A program made the position numbers and the translations under genes. The notes under the pieces were generated by a model. It saw only the letters and a list, made by a program, of their open reading frames with translations, ran no database searches and was not told the origin of the DNA. From Gloeocapsopsis dulcis (GTDB taxonomy: Bacteria > Cyanobacteriota > Cyanobacteriia > Cyanobacteriales > Chroococcidiopsidaceae), in contig NZ_CP119968.1 of assembly GCF_032163395.1 (NCBI RefSeq), positions 977,501-1,041,500 on the forward strand: a stretch of 64,000 nucleotides of DNA, written 5' to 3'. Of the stretch, positions 47,747 to 57,627 are shown in pieces. How positions within the stretch are numbered: position 1 is the stretch's first letter; every line of letters starts with the position of its first letter.

Positions 47747-49456
47747 ATGAGTTATCGCATGGATCGTCGCGCTTACGCTGAGACATTTGGTCCAACAGTA
47801 GGCGATCGCGTGCGACTTGCAGATACAGAGTTAATTATTGAAGTTGAACAAGACTTTACTACATACGGCGATGAAGTCAAATTTGGCGGCGGTAAAGTCA
47901 TTCGGGATGGCATGGGACAATCGCCGATATCCAATGCTGATGGTGCTGTAGATGTCGTCATTACAAATGCTTTAATTCTTGATTGGTGGGGAATTGTCAA
48001 AGCTGATATTGGCATCAAAGACGGCAAAATCTTCAAAATTGGCAAAGCTGGAAATCCATATATCCAAGACAACGTAGATATTATTATTGGTCCTGGTACG
48101 GAAGCCATTGCTGGAGAAGGAATGATCCTCACAGCGGGAGGAATTGACGCACACATTCACTTTATTTGTCCGCAACAGATTGAGACAGCGATCGCTTCTG
48201 GAGTCACAACTATGATTGGTGGCGGTACAGGTCCAGCAACAGGAACAAACGCAACAACTTGCACACCAGGACCTTGGAATATTTACCGAATGCTGCAAGC
48301 TGCGGATGCATTTCCAGTTAATTTAGGCTTTTTAGGTAAAGGTAACAGCAGTCAACCGCAAGGACTCGTCGAACAAGTGCAAGCAGGCGCAATGGGCTTA
48401 AAACTCCATGAAGATTGGGGAACAACCCCTGCTGCGATTGATACCTGCTTAAGTGTTGCAGATGAATATGATGTGCAAGTTGCCATTCACACCGATACTC
48501 TTAACGAAGCAGGATTTGTCGAAGATACGATCGCCGCTTTTAAAAACCGTGTGATTCACACTTACCATACTGAAGGCGCGGGTGGCGGTCACGCACCAGA
48601 TATCATTAAAGTCTGTGGAGAAGCTAACGTTTTACCTTCTTCTACAAATCCTACACGTCCTTATACATTAAATACGCTGGACGAACACTTAGATATGTTG
48701 ATGGTTTGCCATCACCTCGATCCAGGAATTGCGGAAGATGTTGCCTTTGCTGAGTCGCGGATTCGGCGGGAAACAATCGCAGCGGAAGACATTTTGCACG
48801 ATCTTGGTGCCTTTAGCATGATTTCCTCCGATTCTCAAGCGATGGGAAGAGTAGGAGAAGTGATTATTCGGACTTGGCAAACTGCCCACAAAATGAAAGT
48901 GCAGCGCGGTTCACTGGCGGAAGATACCGCAGAAAATGATAACTTTCGTGCCAAGCGCTATGTTGCTAAATATACGATTAACCCCGCGATCGCACACGGT
49001 ATTTCCGAGTATGTCGGTTCCGTTGAAGCAGGAAAACTTGCCGATTTGTGTTTGTGGCGTCCGGCGTTTTTTGGTGTCAAGCCTGAGATTGTCATAAAAG
49101 GCGGGGCGATCGCTTATGCCCAGATGGGAGATGCAAACGCGAGTATACCTACACCACAGCCCGTACATATGCGTCCGATGTTTGCCAGTTTTGGTGGGGC
49201 GATTGCAACAACTTCGCTGACTTTTGTTTCACAAGCTGCAAAAGATTTAGACATTTCTCAACAGCTAAACTTACAAAAAAGCGTGGTTCCTGTATCTGGT
49301 ACTCGTCAGCTAAGCAAAAGAGAAATGAAATTAAATGATGCTTTGCCTCACATAGAGGTAGATCCAGAAACTTATGAAGTCAAAGCCGATGGTAAATTAC
49401 TTACTTGTGAGCCTGCAACAGTGTTACCTCTTGCACAGCGGTACTTTCTCTTTTAG
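47747..49456 (+). CDS. ureC: Urease alpha subunit
   Basis: This is the catalytic subunit hydrolysing urea to ammonia and CO2 (569 residues). The nickel ligands and catalytic residues are all visible: [14 protein letters not shown] (two His), the carbamylated Lys in [35 protein letters not shown] and the flap MVCHHLDPG. The AAAAGGAG site precedes ATG 47747. UreA and UreB are not adjacent; upstream is the broken TM2 gene, and downstream a 390-bp empty stretch. It complements the urt urea importer at 18.5-24 kb. Confidence 0.97.
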   Translation: MSYRMDRRAYAETFGPTVGDRVRLADTELIIEVEQDFTTYGDEVKFGGGKVIRDGMGQSPISNADGAVDVVITNALILDWWGIVKADIGIKDGKIFKIGKAGNPYIQDNVDIIIGPGTEAIAGEGMILTAGGIDAHIHFICPQQIETAIASGVTTMIGGGTGPATGTNATTCTPGPWNIYRMLQAADAFPVNLGFLGKGNSSQPQGLVEQVQAGAMGLKLHEDWGTTPAAIDTCLSVADEYDVQVAIHTDTLNEAGFVEDTIAAFKNRVIHTYHTEGAGGGHAPDIIKVCGEANVLPSSTNPTRPYTLNTLDEHLDMLMVCHHLDPGIAEDVAFAESRIRRETIAAEDILHDLGAFSMISSDSQAMGRVGEVIIRTWQTAHKMKVQRGSLAEDTAENDNFRAKRYVAKYTINPAIAHGISEYVGSVEAGKLADLCLWRPAFFGVKPEIVIKGGAIAYAQMGDANASIPTPQPVHMRPMFASFGGAIATTSLTFVSQAAKDLDISQQLNLQKSVVPVSGTRQLSKREMKLNDALPHIEVDPETYEVKADGKLLTCEPATVLPLAQRYFLF

Positions 49457-49848
49457 TGTTCGTGACTTGCAACAATAACATAGCTTGAAGCTAAGTCAAT
49501 CAATGAAGTGAGTAACTCAACCTTAACTATGGCATTGAGTAAAGTTCAGTTGAATCTGATGTTAAATCAAGTTACTGACGATTAGGTTAGCTAGTAACTA
49601 ACAACTAGCCATTTAATGATAGTTTAGTTATCCAACAGAAAGTGATATACCACAGTTGTTATTGCAGCAATAGCTCATTTGCTTTTCCTCGCAACCAATC
49701 CAAATAGTATTACGAAAAAACCTATAGTAACAATCGTTATAAAAATAATCCTTCGCAAGTAGGAGGTCAAGTGAACAGTTAGGAGGAAAAATAATACAGA
49801 TGCAAGCAGTTAATAAAAATTAACTTAAGTTATAGATATCTATATTCC
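49457..49848. other. Gene-free stretch with two orphan ribosome sites
   Basis: No gene is seen. Two AGGAGG sequences (about 49760 and 49781) precede mini-frames: GTG AAC AGT TAG directly after the first, and ATG CAA GCA ... (7 codons) after the second. The following hybrid kinase gene itself lacks a good ribosome site. A leader-peptide role is possible but unproven. Confidence 0.35.
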
Positions 49849-50955
49849 ATGTGTTCCCAACCCTCTCGTCCTGATAATATTCTCGTTGTAGATGATTCTC
49901 CAGATAATGTATTCCTGATACAGACAATTCTGGAAGAAGAAGGTTACAAAATAGCCACTGCAGAAGATGGTCCTACAGCTTTAAGGCTAGTTGAACAATC
50001 TCCGCCACATCTGGTACTACTTGATGTCATGATGCCAGGAATGGATGGCTTTGAGGTGACTCAGCGCATTCGTCGAAATAGCCAATTGCCCTTTATCCCA
50101 ATTTTGCTGATTACAGCATACGACCAGCCAAGCGTAGCACAGGGATTGGATATGGGTGCGGACGATTTCATTCGCAAACCTGTAGAAGTTGATGAATTGT
50201 TGGCACGCGTGCGATCGCTGTTACGGTTAAAACATAGTGTAGATGAGCGCGATCAAATAGCCCGCCAAAGAGAAGATTTTGTATCTCGCCTAACGCACGA
50301 CTTACGTACTCCTTTGGTAGCAGCAGATAGAATGCTCATGTTGTTTCAGCAAGGGGCTTTAGGGGAACTTTCACCAACGATGAAAGAAGCAATTACTACA
50401 ATGGCACGTAGTAATCAAAACTTGTTACAAATGGTAAATACTTTATTAGAAGTGTACCGTTTTGAGGCAGATCGTAAAGTCTTAAATTTCATGCTTGTCA
50501 ATTTACAAGAGGTGCTAGAAGAAGTTATCAAGGAACTAGAACCACTTGCACAAGAAAAAAAACTTCCCATACAGTTTGAATTAGTAGATTTGCAAGATAA
50601 TCCAAAAGTCATTGGCGATCGCTTAGAAATTCACCGTTTATTTATAAACTTAGTAGGAAATGCAATCAAGTTTACTGATTCTGGTTCTGTAACTGTATGT
50701 GTAAAAGCTGCCAAGGATGAAGATTCAGATTCATACATTACAGTTGAAGTAATAGATACTGGCTCTGGTATTCCTCAAGAAGAACAAGCTACTTTATTTG
50801 AGAGATTTCGCCAGGGAAGTCACAAACGCTCTGGTAGCGGTTTAGGACTATACCTTTCCCATAGAATCGTAGAAGTTCATCAGGGTAAAATTGATGTTAA
50901 ATCAACACCTGGGAAAGGTAGTGTATTTGCTGTTCATCTGCCTATCGCGCAGTAA
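49849..50955 (+). CDS. Response-regulator receiver / histidine kinase hybrid
   Basis: The 368-residue protein has an N-terminal receiver domain (NILVVDDSPDNVFLIQTIL, phosphoacceptor Asp in LLDVMMPGMDG, Lys in IRKPVE). A HisKA dimerisation helix follows with the His in FVSRLTHDLRTPLVAADRM (residue ~149), then a complete HATPase (N-box GNAIKF, G1 VIDTGSGIP, F-box LFERFRQG, G2 SGSGLGLYLS). This REC-then-kinase order is common in cyanobacteria for signal-coupling kinases. There is no sensor domain or membrane segment, so it is cytosolic and its partner must come from elsewhere. Confidence 0.93.
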   Translation: MCSQPSRPDNILVVDDSPDNVFLIQTILEEEGYKIATAEDGPTALRLVEQSPPHLVLLDVMMPGMDGFEVTQRIRRNSQLPFIPILLITAYDQPSVAQGLDMGADDFIRKPVEVDELLARVRSLLRLKHSVDERDQIARQREDFVSRLTHDLRTPLVAADRMLMLFQQGALGELSPTMKEAITTMARSNQNLLQMVNTLLEVYRFEADRKVLNFMLVNLQEVLEEVIKELEPLAQEKKLPIQFELVDLQDNPKVIGDRLEIHRLFINLVGNAIKFTDSGSVTVCVKAAKDEDSDSYITVEVIDTGSGIPQEEQATLFERFRQGSHKRSGSGLGLYLSHRIVEVHQGKIDVKSTPGKGSVFAVHLPIAQ

Positions 50956-51133
50956 CTTCTAGGAAATCACTGCGAGAAAAGCAAGATAATTTAAAGGTTG
51001 GTCATCAAAGCAGCGATTATGCGAATAGCTGATATCATTTTCATCAGCTATTAACAAAGACGATACTGAAGGTTTTTGCTCAACTCCTTCCGACGTGCTA
51101 ATTCGCAGTTACGATCGCATTTGACCACACCTC

Positions 51134-52531
51134 ATGAATAAAACTGATTTAGCCTTTACCTCAGCCCTCGAACAAGCGCAGTTAATCCGCAGCGGTGAAG
51201 TATCGCCAGTTGAATTAGTCGAACTTTACCTCGAACGCATTCAGCAATTGGATGGTCAAATCGGTAGTTATTTTACTGTCATGGCAGAAAGTGCGATCGC
51301 GGATGCTAAAGCCAAAACTGAGTTATTGAGTAAAAGCAACGAACTACCGCCGTTCTTTGGTGTACCAATTGCGATTAAAGACCTAAATCCTGTTGCAGGT
51401 GTTCCGTGTACTTATGGTGTTTCAGCCTTAAAAAATGAAATTGCAAAATATGATGATGGAATTGTCACGCGCATTCGCCATGCAGGATTTACAATTTTAG
51501 GCAAAACTGCGACATCCGAACTCGGTTCTTTTCCCTACACTGAACCAACAGGATTTCCCCCAACGCGCAATCCTTGGAATTTACATCATACCGCTGGCGG
51601 TTCGAGTGGGGGATCAGCTGCATCTGTTGCTGCTGGGTTGTGTGCGATCGCTCAAGGTTCGGATGCTGGCGGTTCCATTCGCGGTCCAGCATTTTGTTGT
51701 GGTGTAGTCGGTATTAAGCCATCACGCGGTAGAGTATCATGGGCACCTGTAGGCGATCGCTTAAGTGGTCTATCATCTAATGGTCCAATTGCCCGTACAG
51801 TTGCAGATGCGGCGGCATTACTTGATGTCATGTCTGGTTATGTCACTGGCGATCCTTATTGGCTACCCGATCCAGAACCGAGTTTTCTAGCAGCAACCAC
51901 ACAACAATTAGGACGCTTGCGTATTGCGTTTACAACTAGTATCTCACCAGTCGGTGAAGCCGACGCAGTATGTCAACAAGCAGTACGCGATACTGTTAAC
52001 CGACTAGAAGCAATGGGACATATTATTGAACCAGGTTGTCCTGATTTTAGTGGATTGATTGAACCATTTACGCGCATTTGGCAATCAGCAGTAGGTGCAA
52101 GTGGTATTCCTCAAGAAGTTCTGCAACCATTCAACCAGTGGTTACTCGCCCAAAGTGGAACTGCGGGAGATTATTTACGGGCTGTGTCTCACATGCAAGC
52201 GATCGCTCGTCAAATTGTGGCATTTTTTGACACCGTGGATGTACTCATAACGCCAACATATATGCACTCTCCAATTTCTATTGGTGCATGGGCTAATTTG
52301 AACCCAGAAGCAACATTGCAAGAAATGGTTAACTGGATTGCACCGTGTCCACCATTTAATGCTAGCGGTCAACCAGCGATCGCACTTCCCACAGGTTTTG
52401 ATAACAACAAATTACCAATCGGGATTCAACTTGTAGGACGTCCCGCGTCAGAATCGACTTTACTCGCATTAGCTGCACAACTAGAAGCCGCACAGCCTTG
52501 GAGTCAACATCGTCCAGCGATCGCGGTGTGA
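51134..52531 (+). CDS. Amidase (amidase signature family)
   Basis: This 465-residue amide hydrolase has the Ser-cisSer-Lys triad: Lys in PIAIKDLNP, the cis-Ser in GGSSGGSAASVAAGLC and the nucleophile in GSDAGGSIRGPAF. It resembles GatA and broader-specificity amidases. In a cyanobacterium with separate gatCAB, such a single gene is more likely a general amidase. The substrate cannot be read from the sequence. It may be monocistronic. Confidence 0.9.
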   Translation: MNKTDLAFTSALEQAQLIRSGEVSPVELVELYLERIQQLDGQIGSYFTVMAESAIADAKAKTELLSKSNELPPFFGVPIAIKDLNPVAGVPCTYGVSALKNEIAKYDDGIVTRIRHAGFTILGKTATSELGSFPYTEPTGFPPTRNPWNLHHTAGGSSGGSAASVAAGLCAIAQGSDAGGSIRGPAFCCGVVGIKPSRGRVSWAPVGDRLSGLSSNGPIARTVADAAALLDVMSGYVTGDPYWLPDPEPSFLAATTQQLGRLRIAFTTSISPVGEADAVCQQAVRDTVNRLEAMGHIIEPGCPDFSGLIEPFTRIWQSAVGASGIPQEVLQPFNQWLLAQSGTAGDYLRAVSHMQAIARQIVAFFDTVDVLITPTYMHSPISIGAWANLNPEATLQEMVNWIAPCPPFNASGQPAIALPTGFDNNKLPIGIQLVGRPASESTLLALAAQLEAAQPWSQHRPAIAV

Positions 52532-52584
52532 AGCCTCCGACTGAAGTCAGGGCTACCCGAACTAAGTTCTGAGTGTTGAGTGTT

Positions 52585-52658
52585 GAGTTATGAGTTATTT
52601 TCTTCAATTCAAAACGTGCTAACGCACCGCTACGCTAACAAAACTCAAAATTCAAAAC
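52585..52658. repeat. Dispersed gagtt/aaactc repeat carrying a nested insert
   Basis: Bases 52585-52614 equal 38176-38205 exactly. Where the first copy continues with ctcaaaattcaaaac, this copy has about 29 extra bases (CGTGCTAACGCACCGCTACG and a few more), after which ctcaaaattcaaaac resumes. The insert itself has the look of a second dispersed cyanobacterial element. Confidence 0.85.
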
Positions 52659-52700
52659 TTCATAGAGTTGGACTTTGTTTGTCTAGCGAATTGATTCGCT

Positions 52701-54095
52701 TTAACCGTCAGGCATTTCTTGAATAATCTGCTGATACGCGTAAAAACTTTGTTTTGGTATTCTGCGTTGAGAATCAAAATCAACATATACAACACCAAAA
52801 CGTTTGTCATACCCGAACAGCCATTCAAAGTTATCGCAAAAACTCCATAACAGATATCCCCGTAAATCTACACCATCACGTTTTGCCTGCAAAGCACTAT
52901 CAATATGACGTTTGATATAGTCAGTACGTAAGGGATCTTTAACAATATCACCATTCAACTGTTCATCAGCTACACCAAAACCCGCACCATTTTCGGTAAT
53001 ATAAATTACGGGATTACTGTACTCATTTTTGATCCACATTAGCAGCTTATAGAGATACTCTGGTCGAACAGGACCATTAAACATTTTTATTTCATCTGGG
53101 TTAGTTGAGAACCATTCTGCGTTGTAAGGTGCGGAATCATCAGCTTTAACATAAGCGGGCGCATAGAAGTTAACACCAATAAAATCCGGTTGATTTGCAG
53201 CAATTAACTGCATATCCTCTGCTGATACTTGAAAAGTAGGATTATATTTCTGGTGTAATTTCATAATGTTATCTGGATATTCACCCTGATACATTGCATC
53301 CAAAAACCAACGATTATGCAAACCATCAAATATCCTAGCCGCTTGGACGTCTTCTGCATTATTTGTATTTAGCGGGATAGTAGGTGTAAAGCTTAAAGTA
53401 ATGCCAATTGCACCACCTAAATTTAACTGGTGATAATTTTGGATTGCTGTTGCACTTGCAAGTAACAAATGATGTACTGCTTCAGCCTGTTTACCATAAG
53501 TTTCATTACTAATTGCATAGGGATTTGCCTTTTTGGCGATCGCATTGTGTGCTAAAGGTTCAATAAAAAATAGGTAAATAAAAGGTTCGTTGAACGTGAT
53601 AAATTTCTTTACCCGATCTCCATAATTCGTAAAAAGAACATTGGCATATTCTGCATACCACTGAACCGAATCTAAATTACCCCAGCCACCTTTTTCTTGT
53701 AATTTGTACGGCAGATCCCAATGAAAATTGGTAATTATGGGTTCAATTTCATTTGCTAAAAGATCGTCGATTAGCTGATTGTAATAATCTACACCCTTTG
53801 AGTTCACTTCACCTGTCCCATCAGGGAGAATGCGTGACCATGAGATCGAGAAACGATAAGCATTGACACCCAGCTGTTTCATCAAGGCAACATCTTGCAA
53901 ATACTGCGTCCGGTCATAAAAATTGATAGCAACATTACCTGTATGCTGTTTACCAATGAAAGCTTTAGTGACTTGATAATCATTCGTATAAATATCCCAA
54001 TTCGAGTGACCTTTACCATCAGCCTGATAACCTCCCTCAACCTGATAAGCAGCACTCGCAACACCCCAAAGAAATTTATCTTTTACAAACATCAT
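52701..54095 (-). CDS. GH1 beta-glucosidase
   Basis: The cytosolic family 1 glycoside hydrolase (464 residues) hydrolyses beta-glucosides. Motifs are FLWGVASAAYQVEG at the start, the acid/base Glu in FITFNEPFIYLF and the nucleophile Glu in VIYITENGAGF, then LLWSFCDNFEWLFGYDKRFG. I start at ATG 54095, which has an AGGA site 6 nt upstream; a TTG at 54113 would add six residues. It is a single gene, divergent from the HAD phosphatase. Confidence 0.93.
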   Translation of the reverse strand: MMFVKDKFLWGVASAAYQVEGGYQADGKGHSNWDIYTNDYQVTKAFIGKQHTGNVAINFYDRTQYLQDVALMKQLGVNAYRFSISWSRILPDGTGEVNSKGVDYYNQLIDDLLANEIEPIITNFHWDLPYKLQEKGGWGNLDSVQWYAEYANVLFTNYGDRVKKFITFNEPFIYLFFIEPLAHNAIAKKANPYAISNETYGKQAEAVHHLLLASATAIQNYHQLNLGGAIGITLSFTPTIPLNTNNAEDVQAARIFDGLHNRWFLDAMYQGEYPDNIMKLHQKYNPTFQVSAEDMQLIAANQPDFIGVNFYAPAYVKADDSAPYNAEWFSTNPDEIKMFNGPVRPEYLYKLLMWIKNEYSNPVIYITENGAGFGVADEQLNGDIVKDPLRTDYIKRHIDSALQAKRDGVDLRGYLLWSFCDNFEWLFGYDKRFGVVYVDFDSQRRIPKQSFYAYQQIIQEMPDG

Positions 54096-54369
54096 CGTAA
54101 TTCCTGCGAACAACTCTTCAGCAGAAGAGAAATACGCTTGCGGCTACCAAAATAGATAAAATTTGTTTTCTAAATCTTCTCTACGTACTCTGTGCACGGA
54201 CACTCTGCTCAAGTCGGGAAACCTGCCCACCTTTAATGTGTCCTCCTCTGTGGTTCGTATTCTCCCAATTACCTCCGTCCAACGCATCTACCCTGACACT
54301 TATACACCATATATAAGTCCAAGAGTTAATTATGTTAATGTCAGCAATAAGCTTTTACCTTAAGGAATC

Positions 54370-55026
54370 ATGCTGGCAGCAATTTTGTACGATCTTGATG
54401 GAACCATCGTCAACACCGATCCTCTCCATTACCAAGTTTGGCACGAAATGTTGCAGGAATACGGTATTGAGATTGATGAAGAGTTTTACAAAAATCACAT
54501 GAGTGGGCGACTCAATCCCCAAATCGTGCGCGATTTTATGCCAGAGTGGTCAGATGAAGCAGTTCATCAGTTTAGCGATCGCAAAGAAGCCCGTTTTCGG
54601 GAAGTTGCGGGTACGCTCACGCCAATTGCTGGACTTGATGATGCGATCGCCTGGGGAACCGAACGTGGACTTAAACAAGGACTAGTGACGAACGCACCGC
54701 GTGCTAATGCTGAGTATATGCTAGAAGTGTTGAAGCTTTCAACTGCATTTGACCAAGTTGCGATCTCAGCCGAAGTTGGTATCCCTAAGCCTGACCCTGC
54801 TCCTTATGAGTATATTCTTAAAGAGTTTGGCATTACACCAGGCGAAGCTTTAGCTTTTGAAGATTCGCCTTCAGGGATGCGATCGGCTGTTGCAGCAGGT
54901 ATCAAAACTGTCGGTATTGCTACTACTCAAGAACCCAGCGAACTGTATGAACTAGGTGCAGTCCTAGTTATTTCTGACTATACCGATTCAAGGTTGTGGG
55001 AATTATTGGGAGTTCCTAGGAGCTGA
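54370..55026 (+). CDS. HAD-superfamily phosphatase (beta-phosphoglucomutase-like)
   Basis: The 218-residue protein has motif I LYDLDGTIVNTDPLHY, a helical cap, motif II-like LVTNAPRAN, the motif III Lys in AEVGIPKPDPAPYEY and motif IV FEDSPSGMRSAVAAG. It is a member of the phosphoglycolate/sugar-phosphate phosphatase group. The exact substrate is unclear. Upstream sequence includes a dispersed ctctgtggttcg repeat interrupted by another short element. Confidence 0.9.
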   Translation: MLAAILYDLDGTIVNTDPLHYQVWHEMLQEYGIEIDEEFYKNHMSGRLNPQIVRDFMPEWSDEAVHQFSDRKEARFREVAGTLTPIAGLDDAIAWGTERGLKQGLVTNAPRANAEYMLEVLKLSTAFDQVAISAEVGIPKPDPAPYEYILKEFGITPGEALAFEDSPSGMRSAVAAGIKTVGIATTQEPSELYELGAVLVISDYTDSRLWELLGVPRS

Positions 55027-55127
55027 ACTCAATTTATTAGCTGTTAGATTTTAGCGCTAATTGGCCTATCTCACAGTGTTGCCTGGTAAACTATTTTTTC
55101 CCCGCAATAAAAATTAATAAAATTGAA

Positions 55128-55409
55128 TTACATATCTGAATGACGGTCGAGACTATGATTTATCTGATAGACACTGTGCTTTTGCCTATACAAAACCATG
55201 AGTTCTAAAGCTTCTCTAACGCTTTTTTCCAGTGCTGATAACCTTTGATCGACGTTATCTAGCCTCTCATGGCAAGACATCATACCTAAATAAGACCTAA
55301 GGGCACTAATCACGAGTTCTGATTTAGACTGCCCCGTTTCTTTCATCCTAGTAAGAATCGCCTGTTCTAACTCAGGAGGAATCCTAACACCAAGGAAGGG
55401 ATTTGCCAT
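55128..55409 (-). CDS. Ribbon-helix-helix-like small regulator
   Basis: The 93-residue protein has MANPFLGVRIPPELEQAILTRMKETGQSKSELVISALRSYLG, a strand-helix-helix of CopG/Arc type. A short coiled-coil tail follows (RLDNVDQRLSALEKSVREALELM). It may bind DNA as a dimer or serve as an orphan antitoxin. No toxin gene adjoins it. The family assignment is from pattern only. Confidence 0.6.
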   Translation of the reverse strand: MANPFLGVRIPPELEQAILTRMKETGQSKSELVISALRSYLGMMSCHERLDNVDQRLSALEKSVREALELMVLYRQKHSVYQINHSLDRHSDM

Positions 55410-55729
55410 GTCAGTCTTCTGAGTATAAGCTTTGACCTTTGATAATAACAGTTCGCTACTAAATCACCGCCTTTGTAAAGATGAATTATAAAAACTTGAA
55501 GTAATCACTCACATTTGTGTAACATTGTGACAACTCAACTGCATAAATAGCTATTTAGCTTACTCAAGAACAATCCTGTATGAATATAGTCTTCGAGCGA
55601 AAAAACATTTTTGCTAAGCTCACCGTTTTGTAAAAAGATTTGTTATCATTTGTTATCAAGAGCATAATAACTCATCTCGAAACGCTTCAAGTTCAACGCG
55701 AGGCAATCTTAATGATGGGTTAGTTAGTC
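55410..55729. other. Leader region of the RpaB-like gene, no gene seen
   Basis: These 320 bp hold no reading frame of note. A tandem TTTGTTATCATTTGTTATCA motif occurs near 55638-55657, which could be a regulator site. I could not match a known consensus such as HLR1. Confidence 0.4.
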
Positions 55730-56512
55730 ATGACAAGAAAGATTGCTAGCGAGTTGCTGAACACAAGCAAGGAGTACTCGATAGTGGCGAGCGATAAGAA
55801 AAAAATTTTGGTGGTAGACGATGAAGCCATGATCCGTCGCATTCTCACCACAAGACTTTCTATGGTGGGGTACGAAGTTGTTGCAGCTGCGGATGGTAAA
55901 GAAGCTTTAGAGATCTTCACAACAGAAGACCCCGATCTCGTAGTCTTAGATGTAATGCTACCAAAGCTGGATGGATATGGTGTTTGTCAAGAAATTCGCG
56001 AAACTTCTGATATTCCCATTATTATGTTAACTGCCCTGGGTGATGTTGCAGATCGCATCACAGGGCTGAAGCTAGGTGCGGATGACTACCTTGTGAAGCC
56101 TTTTTCTCCAAAAGAGTTGGAAGCACGAATAGAAGCGATTTTACGGCGAATTGATCGCCCTAACATAGCAGGTTCGGGAGTAGTTTGTGCAGGTAGATTG
56201 CAGATTGATTTTAACAAGCGACAAGTCACGTTGAATGAAGAGCGCATTCGGTTAACTAATTTAGAATTCAATTTACTGAAACTGTTGGTAACACGCGCTG
56301 GAGAAGTCATATCTCGGTCTGAAATTTTGCAGCAAATTTGGGGGTATAGCCCGCGTCAGCAAGCTGATGTTCGAGTTGTCGATGTTCACATCTCGCGGCT
56401 ACGAGTCAAGCTGAAAGAAGATCCCAAAAACCCAGAGTTTATTCACACTGATCGAGGTACAGGCTATTTTTTTCAGAAGGTGACTGAAATACCAGAGGTT
56501 TTGGGCGCATAA
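55730..56512 (+). CDS. rpaB: OmpR-family response regulator RpaB
   Basis: This essential cyanobacterial light/redox response regulator (260 residues) has a receiver domain VVDDEAMIRRILTTRLSMVGYEV with phosphoacceptor VLDVMLPKLDGYGVC and Lys in YLVKPFSPKELEARI. The winged-helix effector domain contains TNLEFNLLKLLVTRAGEVISR and DVHISRLRVKLKEDP, ending GTGYFFQKV. ATG 55730 is used; a GTG at 55784 with a GGAG site would give the shorter start common in annotated RpaB proteins. It would bind HLR1-type promoters of photosynthesis genes. The partner kinase is not nearby. Confidence 0.88.
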   Translation: MTRKIASELLNTSKEYSIVASDKKKILVVDDEAMIRRILTTRLSMVGYEVVAAADGKEALEIFTTEDPDLVVLDVMLPKLDGYGVCQEIRETSDIPIIMLTALGDVADRITGLKLGADDYLVKPFSPKELEARIEAILRRIDRPNIAGSGVVCAGRLQIDFNKRQVTLNEERIRLTNLEFNLLKLLVTRAGEVISRSEILQQIWGYSPRQQADVRVVDVHISRLRVKLKEDPKNPEFIHTDRGTGYFFQKVTEIPEVLGA

Positions 56513-56656
56513 GAAATGAGAGCGATCGCCTTGATCTCAACTCCCCTCAATTTTCCAGGAATTTATTATTTTGTCTTTGCGCTAGCTCATACTATTAAGA
56601 TTTGAGTGTGGTAGTTGGTAGGGAGTGTTCCCAATGACCCATTACCGTTAATGAAT

Positions 56657-57523
56657 TTAATCATTGATTTCAATAGTGTACAATTGGCAAAGAGTACGTA
56701 GCTTTGAAACGAGGCGATCGCGCATTGCTGCTGGTGAAACTATAAAGCAATCAGGTGCATACTGCATGACTTCGCGCAAAAACCAAAAGCTAGAAGTCAC
56801 TTGTCTAATAACTCGCCTTATACGCTGGTTTTCTGCTAACCACTCGACAGTCTTATCTTCGGGTTTGGCTTGATACGCAAACGCTAAGCCCTCTAATAAG
56901 TGCATTTCAACTTCAATATAATCCAACTGAGAGCGCCACTTCCCTGAAACAGGAATTACCGCTGCATCTGCAATACGATCTAAACGCAGACTCCAATTGT
57001 GAACGAGTTCGGGTATATCTGAGTTGCCTTCTGTTTCTTCACACCAACAATCGAGGTATTGGCGTTTTTCATGCAAGTTAATTTTGCCATGACGAACAGT
57101 GAAGTTCCAGATTCGTCCTGCAGCATCTTGATAAGAAAGCTGAAATGGTTGATGACGCAGCAAGTAACGGTCAATTTCTAACCGCCAAGCTGGAGGTAGA
57201 TTCTCTAAAAAGCGCTCGATTTCTCGGCGTAAGGGTAAGGACACTTCATTGCGTTCTAGAAGTAAGTTCGCAATAATTTCTGCCTGTTCTACTTGTCCAG
57301 TATCTGTTAAAGCCTGAAAAGACCTTGTTAATGCGCGAATACGTTCTGGCGACCAATCGCTGTTGGGAGCAATTAGTAATTGGTGACGGGCGATCGCTTC
57401 TACAAGTTTAGAGATATTTGGGCGATCGCCCCACATCATACCAAGTTCGCGAGCAAGCTTCTCTAGTTCAGCTTTGTCCCGTTCTGAAATTGATAGAGTA
57501 ATCGACTGACCTTTACGGCTCAT
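56657..57523 (-). CDS. WYL-domain CRISPR-associated transcriptional regulator
   Basis: This 288-residue protein starts at MSRKGQSITLSISERDKAEL (ATG 57523); a longer frame from 57595 adds unconserved residues that overlap the opposite gene. An N-terminal winged-helix-like region contains WGDRPNISKLVEAIAR. The WYL-type domain follows (HQPFQLSYQDAAGRIWNFTVRHGKI ... RQYLDCWCEE), then FWFLREVMQYAPDCFIVSPAAMRDRL. It is divergent from the type I-D cas3' gene, exactly like the WYL regulator of the Synechocystis type I-D locus, and probably controls that operon through the CGGACA motifs in the shared promoter region. Confidence 0.88.
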   Translation of the reverse strand: MSRKGQSITLSISERDKAELEKLARELGMMWGDRPNISKLVEAIARHQLLIAPNSDWSPERIRALTRSFQALTDTGQVEQAEIIANLLLERNEVSLPLRREIERFLENLPPAWRLEIDRYLLRHQPFQLSYQDAAGRIWNFTVRHGKINLHEKRQYLDCWCEETEGNSDIPELVHNWSLRLDRIADAAVIPVSGKWRSQLDYIEVEMHLLEGLAFAYQAKPEDKTVEWLAENQRIRRVIRQVTSSFWFLREVMQYAPDCFIVSPAAMRDRLVSKLRTLCQLYTIEIND

Positions 57524-57528
57524 ATTTG

Positions 57529-57627
57529 TACGGACACTTTTATCTGCGCACTTCTTGTCAATCTCTATTTTGAGTGCCAATATAGAAAGCAACAACAGTT
57601 TACGGACAATAAATAAGTATATGTCCG
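57529..57627. promoter_or_regulatory. Divergent promoter region with repeated (TA)CGGACA motifs
   Basis: TACGGACA occurs at 57529-57536 and 57601-57608. The latter forms an inverted repeat with TGTCCG at 57622-57627, overlapping the cas3' start codon. This is a good operator candidate for the WYL regulator whose start codon lies at 57523. Confidence 0.6.

Noticed and set aside
54163-54363. 66-codon plus-strand frame upstream of the HAD phosphatase
   Set aside because: It is composed of two interleaved dispersed repeats (ctctgtggttcg type with a cgggaaacctgccc insert), has no ribosome site and no recognisable domain.
55495-55660. HLR1-type RpaB self-binding site upstream of rpaB
   Set aside because: TGTAAC and TTTGTTATC repeats occur but neither sequence nor spacing fits the HLR1 consensus.
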